Shown in pieces: positions 24,807 through 31,336 of a stretch of 35,317 nucleotides of DNA; positions within the stretch are counted from its first letter, which is position 1; each line of letters starts with the position of its first letter. Location: positions 1 to 35,317 of IMG/VR virus record IMGVR_UViG_3300031885_002484. One strand, written 5' to 3'. The notes under the pieces are model-generated. The model did not search any database. It had not been told where the DNA came from and saw nothing but the letters and a program-made list of their open reading frames with translations. The stretch is from a virus. Made by a program: the position numbers and the translations under genes.

Positions 24807-25256
24807 TTAAACAGGAGGTACAATAGATTTTTTTTCTAATTGTTCGATTTTAAACGATAGATTATTTATAATATCTCTTTGTACTAACATACATTTCATC
24901 AATAACATACATAAGGCTGTATTACCAACACCTTGCATTTGCGTTTCATCTTCGTTCATATCAGTTGCTAACTGTGCTAATTTATCAAGAACTTCTTTTT
25001 CTAAATTAACAGCAATAGGTCCTCGATTTGCTACGAGTGTTTTATTTTCAATAAAGGATTTATATTTTATAGATAAATCCCATATTTGCTGTTTATAACC
25101 CTCTATCTTGGCGTACTGCGCGTCTGCTTGATTTTCAAAATTATTTTTAATTTTGGCGCTATTTTCTCCAGGAATAATAGGATTATCCTTTTTGACTCCT
25201 ATTTTTCTTGCTGGTTGAGGGACAACTTCTTCATCATTATTGTCATCAAATGGCAT
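24807..25256 (-). CDS. Hypothetical protein, 149 residues
   Basis: The N-terminus is acidic and then basic (MPFDDNNDEEVVPQPARKIG), probably disordered. The rest is helical (YAKIEGYKQQIWDLSIKYKS, EKEVLDKLAQLATDMNEDET, and MLLMKCMLVQRDIINN near 115-130). The methionine-rich hydrophobic stretch is too short and charged at its edges for a clear membrane segment. No family is recognised. The gene upstream ends one base before this ATG. Confidence 0.68.
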   Translation of the reverse strand: MPFDDNNDEEVVPQPARKIGVKKDNPIIPGENSAKIKNNFENQADAQYAKIEGYKQQIWDLSIKYKSFIENKTLVANRGPIAVNLEKEVLDKLAQLATDMNEDETQMQGVGNTALCMLLMKCMLVQRDIINNLSFKIEQLEKKSIVPPV

Positions 25257-25257
25257 A

Positions 25258-25494
25258 TTAAAACTTTTTGACTTCTATTTTTTCTACTAAAACGTATTTT
25301 TCAACAGAAGTACATTGAAAGCCTGCGCCTAATGCGGTTTCTAAAGCAGGAAGCGTTGCTGTAGCTTTACATTTAATATAGCATTTATTAGGATCAATAT
25401 CCATATATTCACAAAAATCAGAAACTTTTGCAGTCATTGCAAAAACATCAATAGTTTTATCTTTAATTTCATCCCAAACTTTTTTACTTGTCAT
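25258..25494 (-). CDS. Hypothetical protein, 78 residues
   Basis: I choose the internal ATG at 25494 (MTSKKVWDEIKDK) because AGGAG lies seven bases before it. The upstream in-frame ATG at 25509 overlaps that Shine-Dalgarno sequence and would add five residues. The protein is a small alpha/beta candidate with scattered Cys (FCEYMDIDPNKCYIKCKATA) and a repeat of strand-like segments (KYVLVEKIEVKKF). Its function is unknown. Confidence 0.68.
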   Translation of the reverse strand: MTSKKVWDEIKDKTIDVFAMTAKVSDFCEYMDIDPNKCYIKCKATATLPALETALGAGFQCTSVEKYVLVEKIEVKKF

Positions 25495-25518
25495 AACATT
25501 TCTCCTCATTGCTATATA

Positions 25519-25716
25519 TCACGAAATTTTATTTGTTGAAGCCAAACTATCGGGAGATAATTTTTTAAACTCTTCAACTAAATCTTTAGAAATAGTCGTC
25601 ATAGTCTCTTGAATCTCTTCATCATTTAACAAACCCTTTTTAACTAAAAGTTTATTTATGGCTGCTAATTTAACTATAGTTTCTATTAGTAATAGGTCTT
25701 TTGCATTATTATCCAT
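25519..25716 (-). CDS. Hypothetical helical protein, 65 residues
   Basis: GAGG sits four bases before the ATG, which supports a real gene. The sequence is entirely helical in character (DLLLIETIVKLAAINKLLVK, DEEIQETMTTISKDLVEEFK). There is no motif or Cys. It lies directly upstream of a similar small unknown and downstream of the deformylase gene on the same strand. Confidence 0.65.
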   Translation of the reverse strand: MDNNAKDLLLIETIVKLAAINKLLVKKGLLNDEEIQETMTTISKDLVEEFKKLSPDSLASTNKIS

Positions 25717-25738
25717 AATACCTCATTTATGCTTTATA

Positions 25739-26263
25739 TCAATGACAGGGGCATTTTTTGTATTTTTTTCCAGAGCCACAAATACACAAGTCATTCGGTC
25801 GAGTTTTAACATTTAACGGATTTTTAACTATAGCCCTATCAAAAAATAATATACCGTCTAAATGATCTAATTCGTGTTGAATAGCTACTGCCATCAGTCC
25901 AGTTGCTACAAATTCGTGAGGAGCTATGGCATTATTAATTACGTGAATTTCTTCATATCGCATAGTATCATTTAATTGACCATCAAATGATAAACAACCT
26001 TCTTCTTTAAAAAGAGTTGGAGAATATCCTTTTTTAATTTTAGCGTTTATTAAATTAACAGATAAATTATTAGAACTATTAATTCTTACAATAGCCGCTT
26101 TTTTATTAATTCCGATTTGAGGGCAGGCAAGTCCAATACCCGGTCTTCCCATTAACATAGAATAGTTTAAGCCTTTTTCAAGTAATTTAATTAATGAAGC
26201 AGCCTCTTCGAGAGAGACCTCGTCATTTTTAGCTCTTAAAATCTTTTCATCACTTATTATCAT
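25739..26263 (-). CDS. def: Peptide deformylase with C-terminal SEC-C zinc motif
   Basis: The 174-residue product starts at the ATG at 26263 (GGA seven bases upstream); an in-frame GTG at 26281 is less likely because it overlaps the previous gene. All three deformylase motifs are present: GIGLACPQ (42-49), EGCLS (88-92, metal ligand Cys90) and QHELDHLDG (His130, Glu131, His134). It removes the formyl group from new N-termini at the ribosome. After about residue 150 the usual C-terminal helix is replaced by CICGSGKKYKKCPCH (Cys160, 162, 171, 173/His174), a SEC-C motif like the zinc tail of SecA. That tail can contact ribosomes and partner proteins. This fusion is unusual. Confidence 0.93.
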   Translation of the reverse strand: MIISDEKILRAKNDEVSLEEAASLIKLLEKGLNYSMLMGRPGIGLACPQIGINKKAAIVRINSSNNLSVNLINAKIKKGYSPTLFKEEGCLSFDGQLNDTMRYEEIHVINNAIAPHEFVATGLMAVAIQHELDHLDGILFFDRAIVKNPLNVKTRPNDLCICGSGKKYKKCPCH

Positions 26264-26264
26264 C

Positions 26265-26471
26265 TTAATTTCCGCAACCACTGCAACCAGACTTAGGTCT
26301 TTGTTTAGTTGTTATACTATTCAATCTCTTTAAACAAATAGCACACAAATTTTCAGTTTTTGAACAATTATCACATACTACTGGAAGATTAAAATATATC
26401 ATACTTTTACATCTTAAACAAATTCTTTTAGAATTAATTAACGCTAATTTAGTACAATTATTACATAACAT
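26265..26471 (-). CDS. Small multi-zinc-finger protein, 68 residues
   Basis: Five Cys pairs are packed into 68 residues: CNNC, CLRC, CDNC, CAIC and CSGC, so at least two zinc ribbons are likely. It is basic and otherwise plain. The stop ends one base before the deformylase ATG, so the two are co-translated. It might be an adaptor for ribosomes or RNA, but only the zinc binding is supported. Confidence 0.72.
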   Translation of the reverse strand: MLCNNCTKLALINSKRICLRCKSMIYFNLPVVCDNCSKTENLCAICLKRLNSITTKQRPKSGCSGCGN

Positions 26472-26507
26472 TTAAAGCCATAATTTGCTATTAGTATAAA
26501 GGTTTAT

Positions 26508-26672
26508 ATGTCTCTATGGGATTTTTTATATGAAAAAAAGAAAGCAAAAATTAAACCTCAATTACAAGAAGTATACGTAAATATTGAGCCATTACCGATT
26601 AATTCTAATATTGATAAAAAAGAAGCCAATACTACTACTATTATTATTGATTTAATGTCCGATAAAGAATAG
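26508..26672 (+). CDS. Small plus-strand protein, 54 residues
   Basis: One of only two convincing plus-strand genes. It runs from ATG 26508 to TAG 26672 and begins MSLWDFLYEKKKAKIKPQLQ, with AAAGG five bases before the ATG. The C-terminus is Asn/Thr/Ile-rich and acidic (NTTTIIIDLMSDKE). It overlaps the end of the HNH gene on the other strand by 21 bases and diverges from the multi-zinc-finger gene. The gap of 36 bases between the two starts would hold both promoters only partly. The family is unknown. Confidence 0.6.
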   Translation: MSLWDFLYEKKKAKIKPQLQEVYVNIEPLPINSNIDKKEANTTTIIIDLMSDKE

Positions 26673-27155
26673 CCAGTTATCGTGCCATTCTATTTCTCCT
26701 GGGAAATAACATAAATATTTATTAGGGGCAGTAGGTGCTTTTTTCAATGTCATACCAGCTTGTTCTGGCGTTCTATTTCTTTTTTTTCTATTACAAGAAA
26801 TGCAGGCTGTTACACAATTGGTAAAAGAATTAGCTCCTCCGACACTTTTAGGTATCACGTGATCTATGGTCAAGCTGCTATGTTTATATTTTTTATAACA
26901 ATAACAGCAAGTATATTCATCTCTACGTAATACTAATTTACGAGAAAATGTTAATTTAGTGGGACGTAAAGCGACGTGATATTTCATCTTCAATGTAGCT
27001 GGATGTTCTATATAACCACTACTTGAACAAATTTTTCTTCCATTCCATCCTGAAATAACTTCAACCTTACCTTTAAATAAAAGTTTAACTGCCTTGCGTT
27101 CTGTTATAAAAGCAATAATTTGAAAATCATCATTTAAGAGAAGAGTTTTAATCAC
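26652..27155 (-). CDS. HNH endonuclease of the cellular single-domain type
   Basis: The 167-residue protein has an N-terminal segment (LLLNDDFQIIAFITERKAVK continuing into LLFKGKVEVI) and a C-terminal HNH core. The core has Cys83/Cys86 (YTCCYCYKK), LTIDHVIPKSVGGANSF with Asp98-His99, NCVTACISCNRKKRNRTPEQ, and a GMTLKKAP end. This arrangement is that of a widespread bacterial HNH family with unknown role, not the NUMOD-bearing homing type elsewhere in this window. The likely start is GTG (27155), overlapping the upstream gene by 8 nt. It may be a homing relative, a DNA-processing enzyme or a defence factor. Confidence 0.85.
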   Translation of the reverse strand: MIKTLLLNDDFQIIAFITERKAVKLLFKGKVEVISGWNGRKICSSSGYIEHPATLKMKYHVALRPTKLTFSRKLVLRRDEYTCCYCYKKYKHSSLTIDHVIPKSVGGANSFTNCVTACISCNRKKRNRTPEQAGMTLKKAPTAPNKYLCYFPGEIEWHDNWLFFIGH

Positions 27156-27474
27156 TTTTATTCAATGTTTTATTAATTTTTTCTAATAAATCTTCTATGG
27201 CGAGAATTTTCATTTCTCGCAAATTTGTATCAGCATTATCTGCTAATTTAGCATATTCTTTTTTAATTTTTAAATGTTTAGAAAATGTATCTATTCCAAA
27301 ACTTTTAATAGCTGGATCTGACCAAGAACCAATCCACTCCTCCATTGATTTAGGAATTTGGGGTAATGAAGATATTTCTACAGCAATTTGTTTTAATCTT
27401 GTATTAACTTGTGATTGATTACTAGAGTATAATTTAAATAAATCTAGACGAGACGGTTTAAGATATCCATCCAT
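27148..27474 (-). CDS. Hypothetical protein, 108 residues
   Basis: A mostly helical, charged protein (MDGYLKPSRLDLFKLYSSNQ, continuing SQVNTRLKQIAVEI; then IDTFSKHLKIKKEYAKLADN). There is no motif, Cys cluster or membrane segment. The stop overlaps the start of the HNH gene. It may be part of the same unit as the two possible structural genes upstream (27485-28568). Confidence 0.68.
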   Translation of the reverse strand: MDGYLKPSRLDLFKLYSSNQSQVNTRLKQIAVEISSLPQIPKSMEEWIGSWSDPAIKSFGIDTFSKHLKIKKEYAKLADNADTNLREMKILAIEDLLEKINKTLNKSD

Positions 27475-27484
27475 TACTAAAACC

Positions 27485-28132
27485 TTATCTTTTAATAATT
27501 GCTATAGGAAGTTGTAAAGATTTCATTTGTGGAGTAATCTCTATTTCTTGTAAAGCTTCAATTTTATTTAAAGTAGTTGAATCTATTATTTTAGATATAT
27601 GTATGGAATACTTACCTACTGGTAAATAGGTTTGCCATTTACCAACAGCATTTGTTTTTGATTTATTAACAACTTCATTAGTTTCTAAATTAGTAACTAA
27701 TACATCTGCCATAAATAAATCTTTACCTTTATTATCAGTGATACGTTGTCCTACTGGAATTTTTGATTTTTTTTCATCCGCACGTGCGTGTATGGGTGCG
27801 GGTAATTCGGAAGTTGGCATTACTTCTGGTTTTGTAATAATTTGTCTTTTATTAACAATGGGTGAATTTTTATTCACTTCTAATAATACCGGTTGTGAAT
27901 TTTCACGTTTATTATCTGTATCAGCTGTAACTGAAGGCATTTTACCAGACATTACTGGTTCTACAGTTTTAGCTAATAATTTATTTAAATTACCCAATAT
28001 AAGTTTATTATTCATATCATTAGCGGCAACGGTTTTAGTAAGCGTTAGTATTTTTTCTTCGAGGGAAAGCAATATGTCACTAACTTTACGAACGCTAGTT
28101 GTAGCTGTTAGATTTTTATCATCATTACTCAT
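27485..28132 (-). CDS. Protein with C-terminal carboxypeptidase-regulatory-like beta domain
   Basis: The 215-residue protein has a helical N-terminus (VSDILLSLEEKILTLTKTVA, about 15-60). A linker rich in Pro, Lys and Ser follows (about 60-130). Residues about 130-210 resemble a carboxypeptidase regulatory-like or Ig-like sandwich (ADVLVTNLETNEVVNKSKTN, AVGKWQTYLPVGKYSIHISK). Such domains are common in phage baseplate and surface proteins. A structural role is plausible but unproven. It overlaps the 147-residue gene upstream by 8 nt. Confidence 0.68.
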   Translation of the reverse strand: MSNDDKNLTATTSVRKVSDILLSLEEKILTLTKTVAANDMNNKLILGNLNKLLAKTVEPVMSGKMPSVTADTDNKRENSQPVLLEVNKNSPIVNKRQIITKPEVMPTSELPAPIHARADEKKSKIPVGQRITDNKGKDLFMADVLVTNLETNEVVNKSKTNAVGKWQTYLPVGKYSIHISKIIDSTTLNKIEALQEIEITPQMKSLQLPIAIIKR

Positions 28133-28568
28133 CTAAAAATACTCCTATTTTTAATCCAATTCTTTTTAGAATTATTACATCATTAATTTGAGTTTTTTTA
28201 TCTAAAAATTCAGGATGCTCTCTATATAAAATAGATTTTGCTTCAGATAAGATATAATCGTGACTACCGTGAGAAATAACTTTCCCTGACACCATTAACA
28301 CAAATTCACCAATATCTGGCGACTCTGTATTTTTACTAGACATCTTCATACCAAAACCGTAGCTTACTTGTTCATTATTGTCCAATATATGAGATTCAAT
28401 TGTAGAATCTGAAATTGGATTAACCAATTCCCCATCAAGAGTTGAAAAATCTTGTAGAATAGGATTCACATTCAAACGTTTATATTCTGGAACATAAGGA
28501 GTTTGAACTGTATCTGTATTTCTATTTGGATTTTTTATTATATCATCATCTTGATGGGGAGTAGTCAT
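28125..28568 (-). CDS. Hypothetical protein, 147 residues
   Basis: I place the start at 28568 (MTTPHQDDDIIKN) because AAGAAGG lies five to six bases before it, within the end of the bS21 gene. The frame is open to 28595, but that would overlap bS21 more and has no Shine-Dalgarno sequence. The N-terminal 40 residues are polar. The C-terminal 90 alternate beta-like and helical segments (GEFVLMVSGKVISHGSHDYI, ILSEAKSILYREHPEFLDKK). The family is unknown. Confidence 0.7.
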   Translation of the reverse strand: MTTPHQDDDIIKNPNRNTDTVQTPYVPEYKRLNVNPILQDFSTLDGELVNPISDSTIESHILDNNEQVSYGFGMKMSSKNTESPDIGEFVLMVSGKVISHGSHDYILSEAKSILYREHPEFLDKKTQINDVIILKRIGLKIGVFLDE

Positions 28569-28569
28569 T

Positions 28570-28992
28570 TTAGCCTTCTTTACGAGAACGCACATCTTTC
28601 AATTGTTTCTTTAGGTCTTTCAACTTCTGCTTTTTGAGCAATTCTTTTTCAAATTCTCCAGAAAGCATTTTAGCTTTTTTAGCATCCAGCTCCAATCGTT
28701 TTTGCTTCATTTCGTTGCGTTTTCTACGACGCTTGACTGAAGGTTTTTCGAAAGTTTGTTTTTGCTTATATAGTGACAGAATTCTTTCTTTCTGTACTAT
28801 TGCACGGAATGCTTTAAAAGCTTTATCGAAATTATGTCCGTATACCTTCACCTCAAGGGGAAGGAAATCTTTTAAATAAGAATCATCTAAATGATTGGCT
28901 TGCGTCCTTACAATATCACCTCCTCTCAATTGGACCTGCTCACCACGCAGAAAGGAGTTTATTAACTCGTCTTTATTCATATTGTTTTTCAT
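28570..28992 (-). CDS. rpsU: Ribosomal protein bS21, extended at both ends
   Basis: The 140-residue protein contains at residues 48-99 a bS21 core: VKVYGHNFDKAFKAFRAIVQ, then a helix, then FEKPSVKRRRKRNEMKQKR. This matches the DVALRRFKR and FYEKPTxxRKRAK parts of cellular bS21. Residues 1-45 and the Lys-rich tail (about 100-140) are additions, since cellular bS21 is only about 70 residues. bS21 sits on the small subunit near the mRNA-16S anti-Shine-Dalgarno helix, so a phage copy could bias initiation. bS21 is known from other large phages. No Shine-Dalgarno sequence precedes either possible start (Met1 or Met5). A strong promoter lies upstream. Confidence 0.88.
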   Translation of the reverse strand: MKNNMNKDELINSFLRGEQVQLRGGDIVRTQANHLDDSYLKDFLPLEVKVYGHNFDKAFKAFRAIVQKERILSLYKQKQTFEKPSVKRRRKRNEMKQKRLELDAKKAKMLSGEFEKELLKKQKLKDLKKQLKDVRSRKEG

Positions 28993-29005
28993 TACTGAAA
29001 ATCAT

Positions 29006-29021
29006 CAGGATTATTATCCTG
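29006..29021 (-). promoter_or_regulatory. Small hairpin in the bS21 mRNA leader
   Basis: An inverted repeat with 6-bp arms and a 4-base loop (CAGGAT, loop, ATCCTG) lies 13 bases before the bS21 ATG. It is inside the predicted 5' leader and holds the only AGGA near the start. It could serve as a translational control element. The stem is short, so this is tentative. Confidence 0.35.
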
Positions 29022-29044
29022 CCTCTGTTTAATGTTAAATTAAC

Positions 29045-29081
29045 GGATACAAATTGTATCCAATGTTCTATATATCGTCAA
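29045..29081 (-). promoter_or_regulatory. Sigma70-type promoter with overlapping palindrome upstream of bS21
   Basis: On the minus strand TTGACG (29081-29076, five of six matches) is followed by a 17-bp spacer and TACAAT (29058-29053, five of six). The predicted start is near 29046, about 54 bases before the bS21 ATG. A perfect inverted repeat with 8-bp arms (plus-strand GGATACAA, A, TTGTATCC, 29045-29061) covers the -10 box and looks like an operator. It is the best promoter in the window. It lies 27 bases past the stop of the topoisomerase gene. Confidence 0.78.
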
Positions 29082-29107
29082 ATTTAGGTATATGTGAAAA
29101 AATCAAC

Positions 29108-30904
29108 TTATGCACAGTTTTTTAATTCTACTGACGTAGAATAATTACAAAATGGAAATAAAGCGCATCCCCAAAATTTAGTATCATTTTTACCATTCTT
29201 TAAATACATTGGAGCAGAACACTTATCGCACATTTTGCCGTGATGATCTAAATGAGCTGCTTTTAATTTATCTTGAAACCTTAAATAGAAATCAGTTAAT
29301 ACCGTTAAGTTATTCAATTTTCCTTCAGAAATTTCGTCCATTTGTTTTTCAAGTTCGGCGGTATAATCATACTCCATAAAATCAAAGTATTTAGTTAATA
29401 CTGTGGTAATATCATCTCCAAGTTTGGTACCGTGATAAGTATTACCTTGTTTTTCTACATAATGTCTACTTGTTATCTTGCTAATAATTTCAGTATAAGT
29501 TGAAGGTCTCCCAATACCTTTGGTCTCTAACTCTTTAATTAAAGAACCATAATTATATCTTGCAGGTGGCTGTGTAAATTTTTGCTCTAATGAAATAGAC
29601 TTATCATCAAATAAGTGAAGTAAATCTTGCGAATCTATAGTAGGAAATGTTTCTTGTGAAACAACCTTATCTTCCAATATAGCTAAATACCCTGGTGACA
29701 CTAATAATTTACCAGTCAATTTAAATTGATGTTTTCCGAGTATGGTATGTACAATCTTTGCTTCCAAAGTATCATATACTGCTGGACACATTTGAGATGA
29801 GACAAAATAATTCCAAATAGTTTTATATAATAATTTAGTATCATTAGCCAAATTCATAGTGTCTGGCATATTATTTAAATTAGTTGGTCTAATACATTCG
29901 TGGGCATTTTGTGATGCATCTTTATTTTTAAAGGTATTTGGCTTGACAGGTATTTCAAATTTATTATTTGACAACCATTCTCTTACATTATCTAGCGCCG
30001 TATCTGATGCGCGCACGGAGTCAGTTCTAATATAAGTACAATATCCAGATTCATATAATGACTGCGCTGCAGCCATTGTACGTTCGCCTTCAAATCCATA
30101 TTTTGACGCCATTACTTGTTGCATTTTGGCAGTTGTTAAAGGTGATTCGGAATTTTCTTTTTTTGGTTTTTTAGAGACAGATAATACTTGAAATAAAGAA
30201 TCAGCGATATTTGGTTGTTCAATATCTAATTTAATCTGATCTGCAATTTCTTTAGATTTAACTTTACCTTGATATTTAGCAATAAATGATTGCTTATCTT
30301 TGGTTAAATTAACATTTATATTCCAATATTCTTGTGGTTCAAATTTAGAAATTTCTCGTTCTCTTTCAATAACCATACGAGTGGCAACAGATTGCACTCT
30401 GCCGGCAGATAAATTTGCCCCATATGAATTGATGAGAAATGGAGATACCATAAATCCTACAAGTCTATCAAGAATACGTCTCGTCTCTTGTGCTTTGAAT
30501 TTATTAATATCAATGTCAGAAACTTGCCTTAAACCTTCAACAATTCCTTCTTGAGTAATTTCGTGAAACTCTGCTCTAAAAATTGGTTTATTTAAATGTT
30601 TAAATTTTTCTGCAATATGCCAAGCAATACCGTGACCTTCTGTATCTGGGTCGGTACAAATAATTATTTTGTCAATATTATCAGCATTAGATATAATTTT
30701 ATCTAAAAAATAAACTTTATCAGGCATTAAAGTATAAAAGGTTTTAAACTTATCAATAGGATTAACTCCTATACCGTACCTACCGCCTTTGGCTAAATTT
30801 ACTATTTGTCCATTAGATGCGCAAACAATATATTTATCTCCCAGATATTTTTGAATTGATTGAACTTTACCGGGAGATTCAACTATTATAATTGTTTTTT
30901 TCAT
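29108..30904 (-). CDS. topA: DNA topoisomerase I (type IA)
   Basis: The 598-residue protein has an N-terminal Toprim domain (IIIVESPGKVQSIQKYLGDK; the later CTDPDTEGHGIAWHIAEKF carries the acidic metal site). The core has SAGRVQSVATRMVIERERE and the active Tyr291 (GYCTYIRTDS), and a GIGRPSTYTEII segment follows. One C-terminal zinc finger (CDKCSAPMYLKN, CALFPFC) ends the protein. It relaxes negative supercoils during replication and transcription. It is shorter than E. coli TopA (865 residues), mainly because it has one zinc finger instead of several. It diverges from a plus-strand gene at 30938. Confidence 0.97.
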   Translation of the reverse strand: MKKTIIIVESPGKVQSIQKYLGDKYIVCASNGQIVNLAKGGRYGIGVNPIDKFKTFYTLMPDKVYFLDKIISNADNIDKIIICTDPDTEGHGIAWHIAEKFKHLNKPIFRAEFHEITQEGIVEGLRQVSDIDINKFKAQETRRILDRLVGFMVSPFLINSYGANLSAGRVQSVATRMVIEREREISKFEPQEYWNINVNLTKDKQSFIAKYQGKVKSKEIADQIKLDIEQPNIADSLFQVLSVSKKPKKENSESPLTTAKMQQVMASKYGFEGERTMAAAQSLYESGYCTYIRTDSVRASDTALDNVREWLSNNKFEIPVKPNTFKNKDASQNAHECIRPTNLNNMPDTMNLANDTKLLYKTIWNYFVSSQMCPAVYDTLEAKIVHTILGKHQFKLTGKLLVSPGYLAILEDKVVSQETFPTIDSQDLLHLFDDKSISLEQKFTQPPARYNYGSLIKELETKGIGRPSTYTEIISKITSRHYVEKQGNTYHGTKLGDDITTVLTKYFDFMEYDYTAELEKQMDEISEGKLNNLTVLTDFYLRFQDKLKAAHLDHHGKMCDKCSAPMYLKNGKNDTKFWGCALFPFCNYSTSVELKNCA

Positions 30905-30937
30905 TTTATATTTCTTTTAATAAAACAGTATTTAAGT

Positions 30938-31336
30938 ATGAGAATTCATTCATCATTACGAAATTATTTCGAGAATGCTTTTGAAGATTTGCCAGTTCAA
31001 AATGAACTAAAAGCATATATGGTTAGTATATTTGCAAAATATCAATATGCTAATTATGATTTATCTAAAACGAGTTTAACGCTCGAATATGCTTTGGCGA
31101 AAAATGATAGAGATTTTGAAAAATTTCAAAATGTTGGAGATTATATATTTTTTGTTAATTCATTATATCCTGAAAGTTTAAAATACGCTTCCAAAGATTA
31201 TTATTATTCTATAGGGCAAATGAGTTATTCACAATGCCATTCTATATTAAATAAGCAATGGAAGATATATGAACAATTGGCGGATCAATTTATTGATTTG
31301 AGTGATCAAGCTCGTATTATTATTCGTAAATTTTGA
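30938..31336 (+). CDS. Hypothetical protein on the plus strand, 132 residues
   Basis: I choose the ATG at 30938 (MRIHSSLRNYFENAFEDLPV) because the frame further upstream runs into the start of the topoisomerase gene and is a hydrophobic shadow. The protein is mostly helical. The middle and end (VGDYIFFVNSLYPESLKYAS, SKDYYYSIGQMSYSQCHSIL) recall a bacterial family with a GDxxLFxxGxFPE-type stretch, but I cannot name it. No good Shine-Dalgarno sequence is seen. Its last 17 bases overlap the convergent phosphatase gene. Confidence 0.7.
   Translation: MRIHSSLRNYFENAFEDLPVQNELKAYMVSIFAKYQYANYDLSKTSLTLEYALAKNDRDFEKFQNVGDYIFFVNSLYPESLKYASKDYYYSIGQMSYSQCHSILNKQWKIYEQLADQFIDLSDQARIIIRKF

Noticed and set aside
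27738-28136. Long plus-strand open frame (132 residues)
   Set aside because: It lies wholly antisense to a minus-strand gene that is coupled to its neighbours and has a recognisable beta domain. The frame gives an unlikely composition and has no Shine-Dalgarno sequence.
30860-30937. Upstream extension of the plus-strand gene at 30938
   Set aside because: It would overlap the start of topA and adds only a Phe/Tyr-rich stretch; the ATG at 30938 gives the sensible N-terminus.
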